A stretch of 64,000 nt of DNA, from the NCBI RefSeq assembly GCF_000968535.2, contig NC_016112.1, positions 558,001 to 622,000 on the forward strand, read 5' to 3'. The first letter of the stretch is position 1, and every line of letters begins with the position of its first letter. Both the position numbers and the translations under genes were made by a program. This DNA is from Methylotuvimicrobium alcaliphilum 20Z. Lineage in GTDB: Bacteria > Pseudomonadota > Gammaproteobacteria > Methylococcales > Methylomonadaceae. Under the pieces are notes generated by a model. That model saw only the letters and a list, made by a program, of their open reading frames with translations, had not been told where the DNA came from and ran no database searches. Positions 9,882 to 18,282 of this stretch are shown here, piece by piece.

Positions 9882-10044
9882 AATTATCTATTGTGCTAGC
9901 CAAGTTTCGGCATCGGGAGGCCAAGACGGCGGTAAATGCCTCCATCAAAGAAAGTTATGATTCTAGGCGCGAGGCTGAATTCTTTGCGAATTGCCCCGAT
10001 GCTGTTTTGCCAATGTCGAAATTTTACGTGCGATAGGCATGACT

Positions 10045-10272
10045 TATACCTATCGCAGATCAAAATTCGGCGCCGGGGGGGGCGTCAAAGGGCGCAGTGA
10101 ACCCAGCACCTAAATTATCCAAGATAGTTAATCATAGCCAATGGACTATGGAATTTAGGTGCTGGGTGAATACATCCCTGTAGGCTCTATGCCAGCTCCA
10201 TGCTGGCAAAGTCTTGCCGCACACCCCGACGCCTCCTCAGGCACTGCCGAAATTTGAAGTGCGAAAGGTATA
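10045..10272. repeat. Complete TATACC-end repeat
   Basis: A 228-bp element between inverted ends at 10045 and 10272. It carries the CAGCACCTAAATT...AATTTAGGTGCTG palindromic module (about 10102-10166) and the GCCAGCTCCATGCTGGC module (about 10192-10207). A decayed right-type end lies just left of it at about 10013-10040. The element occupies most of the gap between the DUF411 gene and the convergent small membrane protein, leaving only the terminator at 10275-10327. Confidence 0.8.
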
Positions 10273-10274
10273 AA

Positions 10275-10327
10275 AATCGCCGCAAAAAAAATGCCCTCTA
10301 TAAGAGGGCATTTTTTTTGCGGCGATT
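10275..10327. terminator. Long bidirectional terminator hairpin
   Basis: A nearly perfect stem of about 25 bp: AATCGCCGCAAAAAAA plus ATGCCCTCT, a 3-nt loop, and the complementary arm AGAGGGCAT plus TTTTTTTTGCGGCGATT. The A and T runs flanking the GC core give intrinsic-terminator structure in both directions. It lies 24 nt past the stop of the minus-strand gene ending at 10352 and also faces the plus-strand DUF411 gene. Confidence 0.85.
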
Positions 10328-10351
10328 AGGGCCGAGGATGTGCTTATCGGT

Positions 10352-10789
10352 TTATAGCTCGTCAATGCCGGATAATCCGTCAACCGACCAATTGTCGGTA
10401 TTCAAAAGGCCCGATTTATCATCGCCTTTTTTGTATTTAATCCGGCAGGCATATCTTCGAGTGATGCTTGCCGTTTCGGGGCCTGCTATTTCAACCTCTG
10501 CGTTAATGACGTATTGGTGGTTGCCGATACCCCATGCGTTAATCGGCTGTGCCGAAAAGAATACTGAATACTTATTATCAAGCTCTTCCTTGATGTAGTT
10601 GTTACAGAAGGTAAATGCCAGGTCGGTCATTTCATTGGAAATACTTTCTAGATCGCCGATGTCATCTGAGTCAACAAGAAAAAGATCGGAACTGGCTACT
10701 TTATGCACAAATGGCATGATGGCTTCGCGCTGAAATAAAATAAGTCCGATGAAGCCGATGATAAAAAACAAGAATTTAAAATTTTTCAT
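10352..10789 (-). CDS. Hypothetical membrane-anchored protein
   Basis: I do not recognise the family of this 145-residue protein. Residues 5-22 form a single hydrophobic N-terminal segment (FLFFIIGFIGLILF) preceded by lysines, consistent with a signal anchor facing the periplasm. The remainder is soluble, with mixed alpha/beta character and a stretch (ISNEMTDLAFTFCNNYIKEEL) likely helical. It is followed by the strong hairpin terminator at 10275-10327 and is probably monocistronic. Its start ATG follows an AT-rich leader without obvious operator sequences. Confidence 0.75.
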   Translation of the reverse strand: MKNFKFLFFIIGFIGLILFQREAIMPFVHKVASSDLFLVDSDDIGDLESISNEMTDLAFTFCNNYIKEELDNKYSVFFSAQPINAWGIGNHQYVINAEVEIAGPETASITRRYACRIKYKKGDDKSGLLNTDNWSVDGLSGIDEL

Positions 10790-10945
10790 TGTTGTTATTT
10801 ATAGTTTGGGGTTGTGAACGCAAATGAGATTTTAACAGAATTCCGGATGCAGGAAACTCAATTTGTTAATTTAAAAAGTATTGTAATTTTAAGTTGTTAG
10901 CATAAAAGAAGGGCTTGTGTTGTTAAGTCGTTGGTAAGGTAGGCG

Positions 10946-11142
10946 GTTGATGCAAATCCATCGCAAAGCAAAATTCGGCAGTGCCTGAGGAGGCGCTAGG
11001 GTGTCCGGTCGATTTTCGCTCCTGCAAAATCGACATTCACGCCATCCATGGCGCTCACACAGGCTTTGCCAGCATGGAGCTGGCATAGAGCCTACAGGGA
11101 TGTATTCACCCTGATGCCGAATTTTGATCTGCGATGGGTATA
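10946..11142. repeat. TATACC-end repeat, reverse orientation
   Basis: This copy lies opposite to most others: a decayed outer end at about 10946-10975 (CCATCGCAAAGCAAAATTCGG) and an intact end finishing at 11142 (TTTTGATCTGCGATGGGTATA). Inside are the CGATTTTCGCTCCTGCAAAATCG block and the GCCAGCATGGAGCTGGC palindrome. It is immediately upstream of the pmoC regulatory region, about 155 bp before the probable -35 box. Confidence 0.75.
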
Positions 11143-11297
11143 TCGGCATCTTATGTTCGGAATGGAATCAAATAAATCGATAATAGACTTTGAGTGACGG
11201 ATGATAAATAAAAGTTTAAGGACCGTGAAGGCAGGAAAAAAGCAGGGTCGCTAGCAATTGCTTAAATAGTAGCGTACTAGATTGGTCATAAATTTTG

Positions 11298-11325
11298 TTG
11301 ACAAGCCTTTTCGAAATGATAAACT
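11298..11325 (+). promoter_or_regulatory. Probable sigma-70 promoter of pmoCAB
   Basis: TTGACA at 11298-11303 is a perfect -35 box; 16 nt later TAAACT (11320-11325) is a 4/6 match to the -10 box. This leaves an untranslated leader of roughly 95 nt before pmoC, containing a small AACC(G)CCC-TTC-GGGGTT hairpin near 11388-11405 and a strong AGGAGGT ribosome binding site 7-11 nt before the ATG. A single strong housekeeping promoter fits the known high expression of pmo; I see no obvious copper-responsive operator. Confidence 0.6.
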
Positions 11326-11426
11326 GAGCAGCACCAAATTGGACTGGTGGAGCTTGAATAAAGCGTTATAGGGATGTTCTAAAGCAACCGCCCTTCGGGG
11401 TTTTATAAATTTTTTAGGAGGTAGAA

Positions 11427-12179
11427 ATGGCTGCTACAACTGAGTCAGTTAAAGCTGATGCTGCAGAAGCACCACTTTTGAACAAAAAAAATATCATTGC
11501 CGGCGCATCTTTGTATCTGGTTTTCTATGCGTGGGTTCGTTGGTATGAAGGTGTTTATGGTTGGTCCGCAGGTCTGGATTCATTCGCACCTGAGTTCGAA
11601 ACATACTGGATGAACTTCCTGTATATCGAAATGGTATTAGAAGTATTAACAGCTTCTGTATTATGGGGCTACATCTGGAAATCTCGTGATCGTAAAGTAA
11701 TGTCAATCACTCCACGTGAAGAGTTGAGAAGACATTTTACTCACTGGACATGGTTAATGATGTACGGTATCGCGATCTACTTCGGTGCTAGCTACTTCAC
11801 TGAGCAAGATGGTACTTGGCATCAAACTATCGTTCGTGATACTGACTTCACTCCAAGTCACATCATCGAGTTCTACTTGAGCTACCCAATCTACATCATC
11901 ACTGGTGGTGCTTCTTTCTTGTATGCTAAAACAAGACTTCCAACTTACCAACAAGGTTTGTCTCTGCAATACCTGGTTGTTGTTGTAGGTCCGTTCATGA
12001 TCCTGCCTAACGTTGGTTTGAACGAGTGGGGTCATACTTTCTGGTTTATGGAAGAATTGTTTGTTGCTCCTCTGCACTATGGCTTCGTCTTCTTCGGATG
12101 GTCTGCCTTGGGTGTATTGGGTGTAATCAACATCGAGCTGGGCGCGTTGTCCAAGCTGCTGAAAAAAGACCTGGCTTAA
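11427..12179 (+). CDS. pmoC: Particulate methane monooxygenase subunit C
   Basis: PmoC is an integral membrane subunit of the copper enzyme that oxidises methane to methanol. The 250-residue product has about six membrane segments and the expected ligands: D128, H132 and H145 (spacing D-x3-H-x12-H) correspond to the crystallographic CuC site, and N199, H203 and H217 (N-x3-H-x13-H) to the CuD site. The highly conserved EWGHTFWFMEELFVAPLHYG block is intact. It starts at an ATG with AGGAGGT upstream and is first in pmoCAB. Codon choice is visibly biased compared with neighbours (many GGT, GTT, TTC, AAC), fitting very high expression. Confidence 0.98.
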   Translation: MAATTESVKADAAEAPLLNKKNIIAGASLYLVFYAWVRWYEGVYGWSAGLDSFAPEFETYWMNFLYIEMVLEVLTASVLWGYIWKSRDRKVMSITPREELRRHFTHWTWLMMYGIAIYFGASYFTEQDGTWHQTIVRDTDFTPSHIIEFYLSYPIYIITGGASFLYAKTRLPTYQQGLSLQYLVVVVGPFMILPNVGLNEWGHTFWFMEELFVAPLHYGFVFFGWSALGVLGVINIELGALSKLLKKDLA

Positions 12180-12209
12180 TCGCTTAGTCTGAAAAAAACT
12201 ATCTCCTGG

Positions 12210-12235
12210 TCGCTTCTTCTTAACCGAAGAAGCGA
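12210..12235 (+). promoter_or_regulatory. Stem-loop in the pmoC-pmoA intergenic region
   Basis: TCGCTTCTTC and GAAGAAGCGA form a perfect 10-bp stem with a 6-nt loop, 30 nt after the pmoC stop. It lacks a following T run, so it is more likely an mRNA processing or stability element that sets the ratio of pmoC to pmoAB message than a terminator. This function is inference. Confidence 0.6.
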
Positions 12236-12289
12236 TTCAGAAAATAGTAAAATAAATAATAATTTTTAAATCCTTTAGGAGGTAAGCTA

Positions 12290-13033
12290 ATGAGCGCATC
12301 TCAATCAGCTGTTCGTTCACGCGCAGAAGCTGTCAAAGTTTCTCGTACGTTCGACTACATGATTCTCTTTACGGTGTTTTTTGTTGTTCTCGGTGGTTAT
12401 CATATCCACTATATGTTGACCGGCGGTGACTGGGATTTCTGGACTGACTGGAAAGATAGACGTCTATGGGTAACTGTAGCACCAATCGTTTCAATCACTT
12501 TCCCTGCTGCTGTTCAAGCTGTACTTTGGTGGCGCTATCGCATCGCTTGGGGTGCAACTTTGTGTGTCTTAGGTCTGTTACTCGGTGAGTGGATCAACAG
12601 ATACTTCAACTTCTGGGGATGGACATACTTCCCAGTTAACTTTGTATTCCCTTCAAACCTGATGCCAGGCGCAATCGTATTAGACGTCATCCTGATGCTT
12701 TCTAACAGCATGACTCTGACTGCGGTTGTTGGTGGTTTGGCTTGGGGCTTACTGTTCTATCCAGGTAACTGGCCAATCATTGCTCCATTACATGTTCCTG
12801 TTGAATACAACGGCATGATGATGACTCTGGCTGACCTTCAAGGTTACCACTATGTTAGAACTGGTACTCCTGAGTACATTCGTATGGTTGAAAAAGGTAC
12901 ATTGAGAACATTTGGTAAAGACGTTGCTCCAGTATCAGCGTTCTTCTCTGGTTTCGTAAGTATCTTGATTTACTTCTTGTGGCACTTCTTCGGAAGCTGG
13001 TTCGGAAGTGAAAAATTTGTACAAGCTGCTTGA
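12290..13033 (+). CDS. pmoA: Particulate methane monooxygenase subunit A
   Basis: PmoA is the membrane subunit commonly used as the methanotroph marker gene. The 247-residue protein has about seven hydrophobic segments and the diagnostic GGDWDFWTDWKDRRLWVTV block (residues 44-62), plus ERYxNFWGWTYFPVNF-like sequence here read as INRYFNFWGWTYFPVNF. Length equals that of characterised type I PmoA proteins. It follows pmoC by 110 nt and has its own AGGAGGT ribosome binding site. All of this matches methane rather than ammonia monooxygenase of nitrifiers, given the gammaproteobacterial context. Confidence 0.98.
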   Translation: MSASQSAVRSRAEAVKVSRTFDYMILFTVFFVVLGGYHIHYMLTGGDWDFWTDWKDRRLWVTVAPIVSITFPAAVQAVLWWRYRIAWGATLCVLGLLLGEWINRYFNFWGWTYFPVNFVFPSNLMPGAIVLDVILMLSNSMTLTAVVGGLAWGLLFYPGNWPIIAPLHVPVEYNGMMMTLADLQGYHYVRTGTPEYIRMVEKGTLRTFGKDVAPVSAFFSGFVSILIYFLWHFFGSWFGSEKFVQAA

Positions 13034-13125
13034 TACAAACTTAATAATCAAAAACCTTGGTATATTCATTTAGAATCTACCGAATGCTTACAAAACTATT
13101 AATTCTCTGTAATAGAGGAGGATAT

Positions 13126-14370
13126 ATGAAAATAATAAAAGACAAAGTTGCTAAATTGTCCTTTGTCGCACTGCTGGTAACTGTAACAGCAGCGATGTTT
13201 TACACTCCGACAGCATCTGCTCATGGTGAGAAATCACAGGCGGCATTCATGCGTATGCGGACTATTCACTGGTTCGACTTGAACTGGTCTAAAGACCAAG
13301 TTTCTGTCAATGAAACTATGTCAATTTCGGGTAAATTCCACGTTTTCGCGGGATGGCCTGAAACTGTCGATAAACCAGAAGTTGCTTTTTTGAACATCGG
13401 TATTCCTGGTCCTGTATTTATTCGTGCAGGTTCTTGGATCGGTGGACAATTAGTTCCTCGTTCAGTATCTTTAGAGCTGGGCGAAACTTATGAGTTTAAA
13501 GTTTTGTTGAAAGCACGTCGTCCAGGCGACTGGCACGTTCATACAATGATGAACGTTCAAGGCGGTGGTCCAATCATTGGTCCAGGTAAATGGGTAACTA
13601 TTACTGGTTCTATGGGTGATTTCAAAAATCCAATCACTACATTGACTGGTGAAACCATTGATCTGGAAACTTATGCATTAGACGGTGTCTATGGTTGGCA
13701 TTTGTTCTGGTACCTTTTGGGTGTAGCTTGGATGGTATACTGGTGTCGTAAACCTGTATTCATTCCACGCAGAATAGCTGTTGACGCTGGCAAAGCCGAT
13801 TCTTTGATCACTCCAACTGACAAAAAAGTTGGTATGGCTTTCGCTGCCGGTACTTTGGCAATCGTTGCTGTCTCAATGGGTCAAGCCAACGAGAAATATC
13901 CTGTTACGACTCCATTGCAAGCAGGTTTGATGCGCGGTATTAAATCTTTGGAACTTCCACAACCTACAGTTTCTGTAAAAGTTGTTGATGCTTCTTACCG
14001 TGTACCAGGTCGTGCAATGCAAATGACTTTGGAAATCACTAACAACGGTGATTCTGCAGTTCGTTTGGCTGAGTTCAACACAGCTTCTGTTCGTTTCTTG
14101 GATGCTGATGTATATGAAGACGACACTAACTATCCAGATGACTTGTTAGCTGAAGAAGGTTTGTCTGTTAGCGATAACAGCCCACTTGCTCCAGGCGAAA
14201 CAAGAACTGTTGACGTTACTGCTTCTGACGCAGCATGGGAAGTTTACCGTTTAGCTGACTTGATCTACGATCCAGACAGCCGTTTCGCGGGTCTGTTGTT
14301 CTTCATCGACGAAGACGGCAACCGTCAAATGACAATGGTAGATGCTCCATTGATCCCAACATTCATCTAA
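13126..14370 (+). CDS. pmoB: Particulate methane monooxygenase subunit B
   Basis: PmoB supplies the periplasmic copper-binding cupredoxin domains of the enzyme. I choose the ATG at 13126, preceded by GAGGAGG, over an upstream in-frame ATG at 13057: the resulting 414-residue protein starts with a clean signal peptide (MKIIKDKVAKLSF... TASA) whose cleavage exposes H33 as the mature N-terminus. H33, H137 and H139 (DWHVH) are the known copper ligands and fall at exactly the canonical positions. Two membrane helices lie near residues 185-210 and 235-255, between two cupredoxin domains. The gene is followed by a strong terminator. Confidence 0.98.
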   Translation: MKIIKDKVAKLSFVALLVTVTAAMFYTPTASAHGEKSQAAFMRMRTIHWFDLNWSKDQVSVNETMSISGKFHVFAGWPETVDKPEVAFLNIGIPGPVFIRAGSWIGGQLVPRSVSLELGETYEFKVLLKARRPGDWHVHTMMNVQGGGPIIGPGKWVTITGSMGDFKNPITTLTGETIDLETYALDGVYGWHLFWYLLGVAWMVYWCRKPVFIPRRIAVDAGKADSLITPTDKKVGMAFAAGTLAIVAVSMGQANEKYPVTTPLQAGLMRGIKSLELPQPTVSVKVVDASYRVPGRAMQMTLEITNNGDSAVRLAEFNTASVRFLDADVYEDDTNYPDDLLAEEGLSVSDNSPLAPGETRTVDVTASDAAWEVYRLADLIYDPDSRFAGLLFFIDEDGNRQMTMVDAPLIPTFI

Positions 14371-14410
14371 TGAATAGCTTGGTCTAGTTATATAGACTAA
14401 GTAGGGTTAA

Positions 14411-14444
14411 AAGCCCCCGTGTTGAAAAACACGGGGGCTTTTTT
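14411..14444 (+). terminator. pmoCAB terminator
   Basis: A perfect 13-bp stem AAGCCCCCGTGTT / AACACGGGGGCTT closed by a GAAA tetraloop and followed by TTTT, 40 nt after the pmoB stop. It is a textbook intrinsic terminator for the operon. Confidence 0.93.
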
Positions 14445-14599
14445 ATGCGTGTTGTTATCGTATTGGGTGGCTGTTTTTAGGGGTGATCGTGAATGGAGGA
14501 AGTAGGGCGTCAGCAGTTGGCGCTTTAGGCGGCAATGAGTCTGATACTAGGCAGCGAAACTCTCCTGCATTTACTGCATTCTGACGCTTTTTTCACTCA

Positions 14600-14779
14600 G
14601 GGGAGGGGTAAATAAAGGCTTTTCCAACATGGAGCTGGCACAGAGCCTGTGTGGAGGTATTCGCCCAGCGCCTAAATTAAGCCATGATTTTGAATCATTG
14701 CCAAAGACCTATGGTTGGGGGGTTCACGGCGTCCTTTAGTGAGCACCCAGGCGCCGAATTTTGAGCTACGACGGGTATA
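14600..14779. repeat. One-ended TATACC repeat copy; rest of the gap empty
   Basis: An end reading ...GCCGAATTTTGAGCTACGACGGGTATA finishes at 14779; leftward are the GCGCCTAAATTAAGCCATGATTTTGAATC module and the ACATGGAGCTGGC module, but no opposite end is recognised. The rest of 14445-15127 contains no gene I can support; a 37-codon frame at 14985-15098 has no ribosome binding site of note. Confidence 0.65.
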
Positions 14780-15080
14780 TACATTGCTGTAGGGCTTTGC
14801 GCGAACAGTTACATAGTCGGGTGCATTTTATGCGGCTTGAATTCGAGCAAAAGTCGTGGCGTTAGTTGTCTGTCTGTCTTATGTGGGGCTATAGGATCTT
14901 ATGATCACTAGCTGAGGTTAGGAGATGGCAGTGTGGTGAATGCTAAAAGAAGAGCGGAAAATATAAGCTAGAAAAAGAAGATTTATGAATAATCAAAGAG
15001 GCTGGAAAAAAATAAATTTTCAGCAAAAAATGAGGGGGAGTAACGCGGAGGGATTAAAAGTAGTAGATTGGGTTGCTAAT

Positions 15081-15116
15081 ATGAACCCGGCTTATTAGAA
15101 AATAAGCCGGGTTCAT
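15081..15116 (-). terminator. Terminator-like perfect palindrome
   Basis: ATGAACCCGGCTTATT, a 4-nt AGAA loop, and the exact complement AATAAGCCGGGTTCAT form a 16-bp stem. It lies 11 nt past the stop of the minus-strand lipoprotein gene and is its likely terminator, although the U-tract on that strand is short. Confidence 0.7.
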
Positions 15117-15127
15117 AAATTCAGACC

Positions 15128-15244
15128 TTACAATCTAATAGTTGTATTTTCAACTTTTTGTTTTGAGCTATCGGGATCGTCCAAGCAGCCTGTTAAGCCA
15201 ACAATCATTAATGCCATAGCTAAAAGTGATAAAACTTTTTTCAT
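15128..15244 (-). CDS. Small 38-residue putative lipoprotein
   Basis: This very short frame has an excellent ribosome binding site (GGAGGATAGT directly before ATG), a lysine-started hydrophobic signal sequence (MKKVLSLLAMALMIVG) and a lipobox LTGC at residues 17-20, giving a predicted mature lipopeptide of 19 residues starting with the lipidated cysteine and acidic DD. A perfect palindrome follows as terminator. It resembles entericidin-like or other minimal lipoproteins in layout only; I do not assign a family. The combination of signal, lipobox, RBS and terminator makes it a real gene more likely than chance. Confidence 0.72.
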   Translation of the reverse strand: MKKVLSLLAMALMIVGLTGCLDDPDSSKQKVENTTIRL

Positions 15245-15603
15245 ACTATCCTCCAAAAGAATTTATTTTTATATTAATAAAATTACAGTACTAAATGCTT
15301 AGCACGGTATTTTTATATCATGGTAAAAAAATCTATGCAACATTTAAATTAAAATGAGTGTAGCTGTTATAAATGAAATGGAGCGGAAGATTTTAAAAAA
15401 ATAGACAGGTATGTTAATAAGTTGTTGTTATAAAAAAATAAAAAATATTGCTAATTGTGTCGATTGTTGATTAATCAAGGGGTATGGTCAGTTTATAAAT
15501 CACGCAACAGTTTGAAGGGAGCTCTTGCGCTTAAGAATAGATGAGTTCAATGTTGCGATAGCGAGTTGGTCAGAGAGAAGGGGCTAATTCATAGGTGTCA
15601 ACT

Positions 15604-16024
15604 TATGCTCTTCATTGATTAAATTCGGTGCCGGGGGCTGCCAAAGGACGCCGTGAACCCAGCACCTAAATTCCATAGGTCTTTGGCAATGATTCAAAAT
15701 CATGGCTTATTTAGGTGCTGGATGAATTATTCAAGATAGTTAACCATAGTCATTGAGCTATGGAATTTAGGTGTTGGGTGAATGCGTCTATGTAGGTCCC
15801 TCGCTTAGCGTTCACTGCCATTAAGTTAAGGGCTTTTTCGTTCGCCCTGAGCTTGTCGAAGGGTGAATGAAAAAGTCCGACAATCGATAAGTTAAGCCGT
15901 CCATGGTTCGACACGCTCACCACGAACGGCTTAACTTAATGGCAGTGTCTCCTAGCGTTAAGTGAGGGATCGAACAACCCGGCTCCTTTTTGAGCGCTGC
16001 CGAAATTTGAAGTGAAAAAAGTTA
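15604..16024. repeat. Long composite TATACC-family repeat with nested palindromes
   Basis: A 420-bp composite. The outer ends are decayed (left around 15604-15632; right ...GCCGAAATTTGAAGTGAAAAAAG ending about 16024). Inside are two successive CACCTAAATT...AATTTAGGTG modules (about 15660-15775) and then a nested palindrome of 135 bp: arms CACTGCCATTAAGTTAAG (15813-15830) and its exact complement (15930-15947), enclosing two REP motifs (TTCGCCCTGAGCTTGTCGAA and GGTTCGACACGCTCACCACG). An outer arm pair CCCTCGCTTAGCG / CGTTAAGTGAGGG surrounds it. No coding content is supported in 15245-16054. Confidence 0.75.
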
Positions 16025-16054
16025 TGGTTCGGTCGCAATGGCAAAGGCTTGTCG

Positions 16055-18004
16055 TTATTCGGGTGTTGAGGTGGGCCAATAACTTGATTGAACGGAGATA
16101 TTATCTAGCAACGTTTGGTTTAAATTGCTATGAAATTGCTGTTGTTTCCACTGAACTGTGCCAAGGTTTGACCATTCTCCGCTGAGGTTTTTATTGAGCA
16201 AATCATAAACCCAGTAGGGCGGCGCTGTATTTTTTTTAATCTTGATAGTGAATAAGGTGTTATCAAGGTTTAGTTGGAGTCTATGTGACCAGTATGCAGT
16301 AATTTTCATCATCAGCTTGTTGAGTCTGATGGCGTCGATATTCGGTGTGACGGCGATATTGGCCCACATTGAGTGGACGCGCCCCCAGTGAGGGGCAAGT
16401 ATCCGTCCCTCTTGGTTGATGAACGGTAACCAGGCTTCATCTCCGTCATCGTTGGTGTAGGTGATGGCTAGTAGCGAGTCATACCCCTCAAAATGGTCGT
16501 GTAAATAAAGGGCGTGGGGTGTTATACCGATGAATGAATGGGATAGTAATAAAACTGAATTGCTGGCTTGAGTCAGGGCAAGCATGAAGGGGTTGCTGCG
16601 TGTGTCGACATTAAGCCTGTATAGTAGTCCGTAGTGGATGGAGTTATTGATTTGTAATATGCAAATGATTAAGAAGGCTTTGGTCAGTGTTTTTAAGTTT
16701 CTTCGTGATTGAAGGTTGTCGGTCTCAAAAAAACGGCTGTAAAAGCTGTGTAATTTAAATTGGGTTGTGTTTGGGATAATGCAGTCTTGATTGCATGGTA
16801 TGCGCTGTCTGTTGTCGGCTATGTTGCGATAAATAGCTTTGGCTAGATGATGAATGCCCGGGGTGCGTAGTAGCCAGCCAATTAAAAACGGATAGCGCAT
16901 TTTAATTAGAATCTGGATATAAGTATTGATGCCGTGATAAACCTTACCGTTTTCGTCGACCGAATAAAGGTCGGTCAATAAGGTATTCAATGGCAAGGCA
17001 GATAGTGCGGGTTGTTTATCCGAAAAAGTTTGAGCGTCTTTAAAATCAATGCATTTAAAAATATCGAAATGATTGACGGTTAATGCGGTGCGATTGCATA
17101 AAGGGCAGTCTTTGTCGTAGTAGACCAGTAATAAAGGCTGAGTGGGTCTAAGGGCTTTGGCTAGGCAGCGCCACCATGAAAAAGGAACGAGCAGGCAATA
17201 AAAAACGAGCATGCCGAGGCCAAACGGATAGATATTTAGAGAAATCGTTATGCCTAGGTGTAAGCCAATGCCAATGAATAAGTAGATAGGGCGTAAGTAG
17301 CGGTTTGAAAAAAAGAATATAAAGCTAAATTGGAACGCAATAATGATATAGCCAATCGTCTTTTGTAGTATTTCCTGATTAAGAAACCAGGACATATTGA
17401 TCGCGGATACATAATATGGCTGTGTGGAGGGAAGCCAGGCTCCTAGGCCGTTTCGCCAGTGTTCGGCAAATAATTTATGAATCGCCGAGTCGAAATAAAG
17501 AAAGCCTAGGCAAATAAAAACGGGAAGGTGGTAGCTCAGGCTTGAAACAGTAGGTTTCGGGTGTTGAGAGTAATGGCGAAAGGGTGTGCTGAGTTTTAGC
17601 CTTAATTGATCGAGCGCAAAGACTTTGTCGGTCGGCATGAAAAGTAAAAAAAAACCTGATCCAGTCATGAATGCATCAAATCCGCCGTCAAAGTCGCGTT
17701 GCATGGGGGTGAATTGTACAAAGACGATCCAAAAAAGGTAGCTTACAATTAATGCGTTTTGGCATTGGTAGCCAACGATTATGAATAAAGCGGCAACCGC
17801 CCAGAGGCAAAGAAAAAAAGGAATGAGCGGGTATTCAACGTCAATGTATGGAATCGGGTCGAAAATTAGATGATGGAAATATAATAAGAAGCAGATTTCT
17901 TGAAATAATACAATGCCGTAGAGCAGTCGGAATAAGCCGATGCCGGTAGCTGGGGCAGGTTTATTGTGCAGTTGGTAGAGCTTGGTGAAAATAAAATGAT
18001 ACAT
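16055..18004 (-). CDS. HTTM membrane protein fused to a DCC thiol-disulfide oxidoreductase domain
   Basis: The 649-residue protein starts with an HTTM domain (vitamin K gamma-carboxylase-like membrane domain, about residues 15-285), rich in hydrophobic helices and with the RxxxGxxLFxE and QRDFDGGFD-type blocks. It continues into a DCC/DUF393 domain (about 293-400) opened by YYDKDCPLCNR, whose CxxC-like DCPLC gives the family its name. The last 220 residues include another hydrophobic segment and a soluble region I cannot assign. HTTM proteins are of uncertain substrate; DCC proteins are thioredoxin-like. A fused HTTM-DCC layout is seen in bacteria, and implies membrane-linked redox chemistry, but no reaction can be named. 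The gene stands alone on the minus strand. Confidence 0.82.
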   Translation of the reverse strand: MYHFIFTKLYQLHNKPAPATGIGLFRLLYGIVLFQEICFLLYFHHLIFDPIPYIDVEYPLIPFFLCLWAVAALFIIVGYQCQNALIVSYLFWIVFVQFTPMQRDFDGGFDAFMTGSGFFLLFMPTDKVFALDQLRLKLSTPFRHYSQHPKPTVSSLSYHLPVFICLGFLYFDSAIHKLFAEHWRNGLGAWLPSTQPYYVSAINMSWFLNQEILQKTIGYIIIAFQFSFIFFFSNRYLRPIYLFIGIGLHLGITISLNIYPFGLGMLVFYCLLVPFSWWRCLAKALRPTQPLLLVYYDKDCPLCNRTALTVNHFDIFKCIDFKDAQTFSDKQPALSALPLNTLLTDLYSVDENGKVYHGINTYIQILIKMRYPFLIGWLLRTPGIHHLAKAIYRNIADNRQRIPCNQDCIIPNTTQFKLHSFYSRFFETDNLQSRRNLKTLTKAFLIICILQINNSIHYGLLYRLNVDTRSNPFMLALTQASNSVLLLSHSFIGITPHALYLHDHFEGYDSLLAITYTNDDGDEAWLPFINQEGRILAPHWGRVHSMWANIAVTPNIDAIRLNKLMMKITAYWSHRLQLNLDNTLFTIKIKKNTAPPYWVYDLLNKNLSGEWSNLGTVQWKQQQFHSNLNQTLLDNISVQSSYWPTSTPE

Positions 18005-18065
18005 TTACTAAAGCATTATGCTGAATAAATGTATAAATTATAGGGTATTTAGGTGGGGGATGGGT

Positions 18066-18118
18066 AAAAAAAACAAAGGCCGCCTCTAAAACTTGTCAGA
18101 ATTAGCAGGGGCGGCCTT
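18066..18118 (-). terminator. Terminator of the 43-residue membrane protein gene
   Basis: Arms AAGGCCGCC (18076-18084) and GGCGGCCTT (18110-18118) pair; on the minus strand the second arm is followed by TTTGTTTTTTTT. This is a good intrinsic terminator for the small gene at 18151-18282 (a second small stem AACTAAC/GTTAGTT lies at its stop). Confidence 0.75.
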
Positions 18119-18150
18119 GTGATCTTTTTTAAACTAACGGGGCTGTTAGT

Positions 18151-18282
18151 TTATTTGTCTTCGTCGTTAGGCTCAGCAAAAACCCATTTTACTAAGAAGT
18201 AACCGGCTGCGATAACGACAATCGCGCCGACCATGCCAGCTGGTTCTTTTAACATTTCAGTCAAATCTAAGATCGCACCCAT
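18151..18282 (-). CDS. Small 43-residue single-pass membrane protein
   Basis: The frame encodes MGAILDLTEMLKEPAG, then one hydrophobic helix (about residues 17-33, MVGAIVVIAAGYFLVKW), then an acidic tail ending NDEDK. A purine-rich AGGTAGGAC stretch precedes the ATG and a clear terminator follows the stop. The layout (short amphipathic N-terminus, one helix, charged tail) is typical of small accessory subunits of membrane complexes. I do not recognise the family. Codon choice (GGT, ATC, GAC, AAC) resembles that of the highly expressed pmo genes. Confidence 0.75.
   Translation of the reverse strand: MGAILDLTEMLKEPAGMVGAIVVIAAGYFLVKWVFAEPNDEDK

Noticed and set aside
14985-15098. A 37-codon plus-strand frame starting MNNQRGWKK
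   Set aside because: No convincing ribosome binding site, and its stop lies inside the terminator palindrome of the opposite lipoprotein gene.
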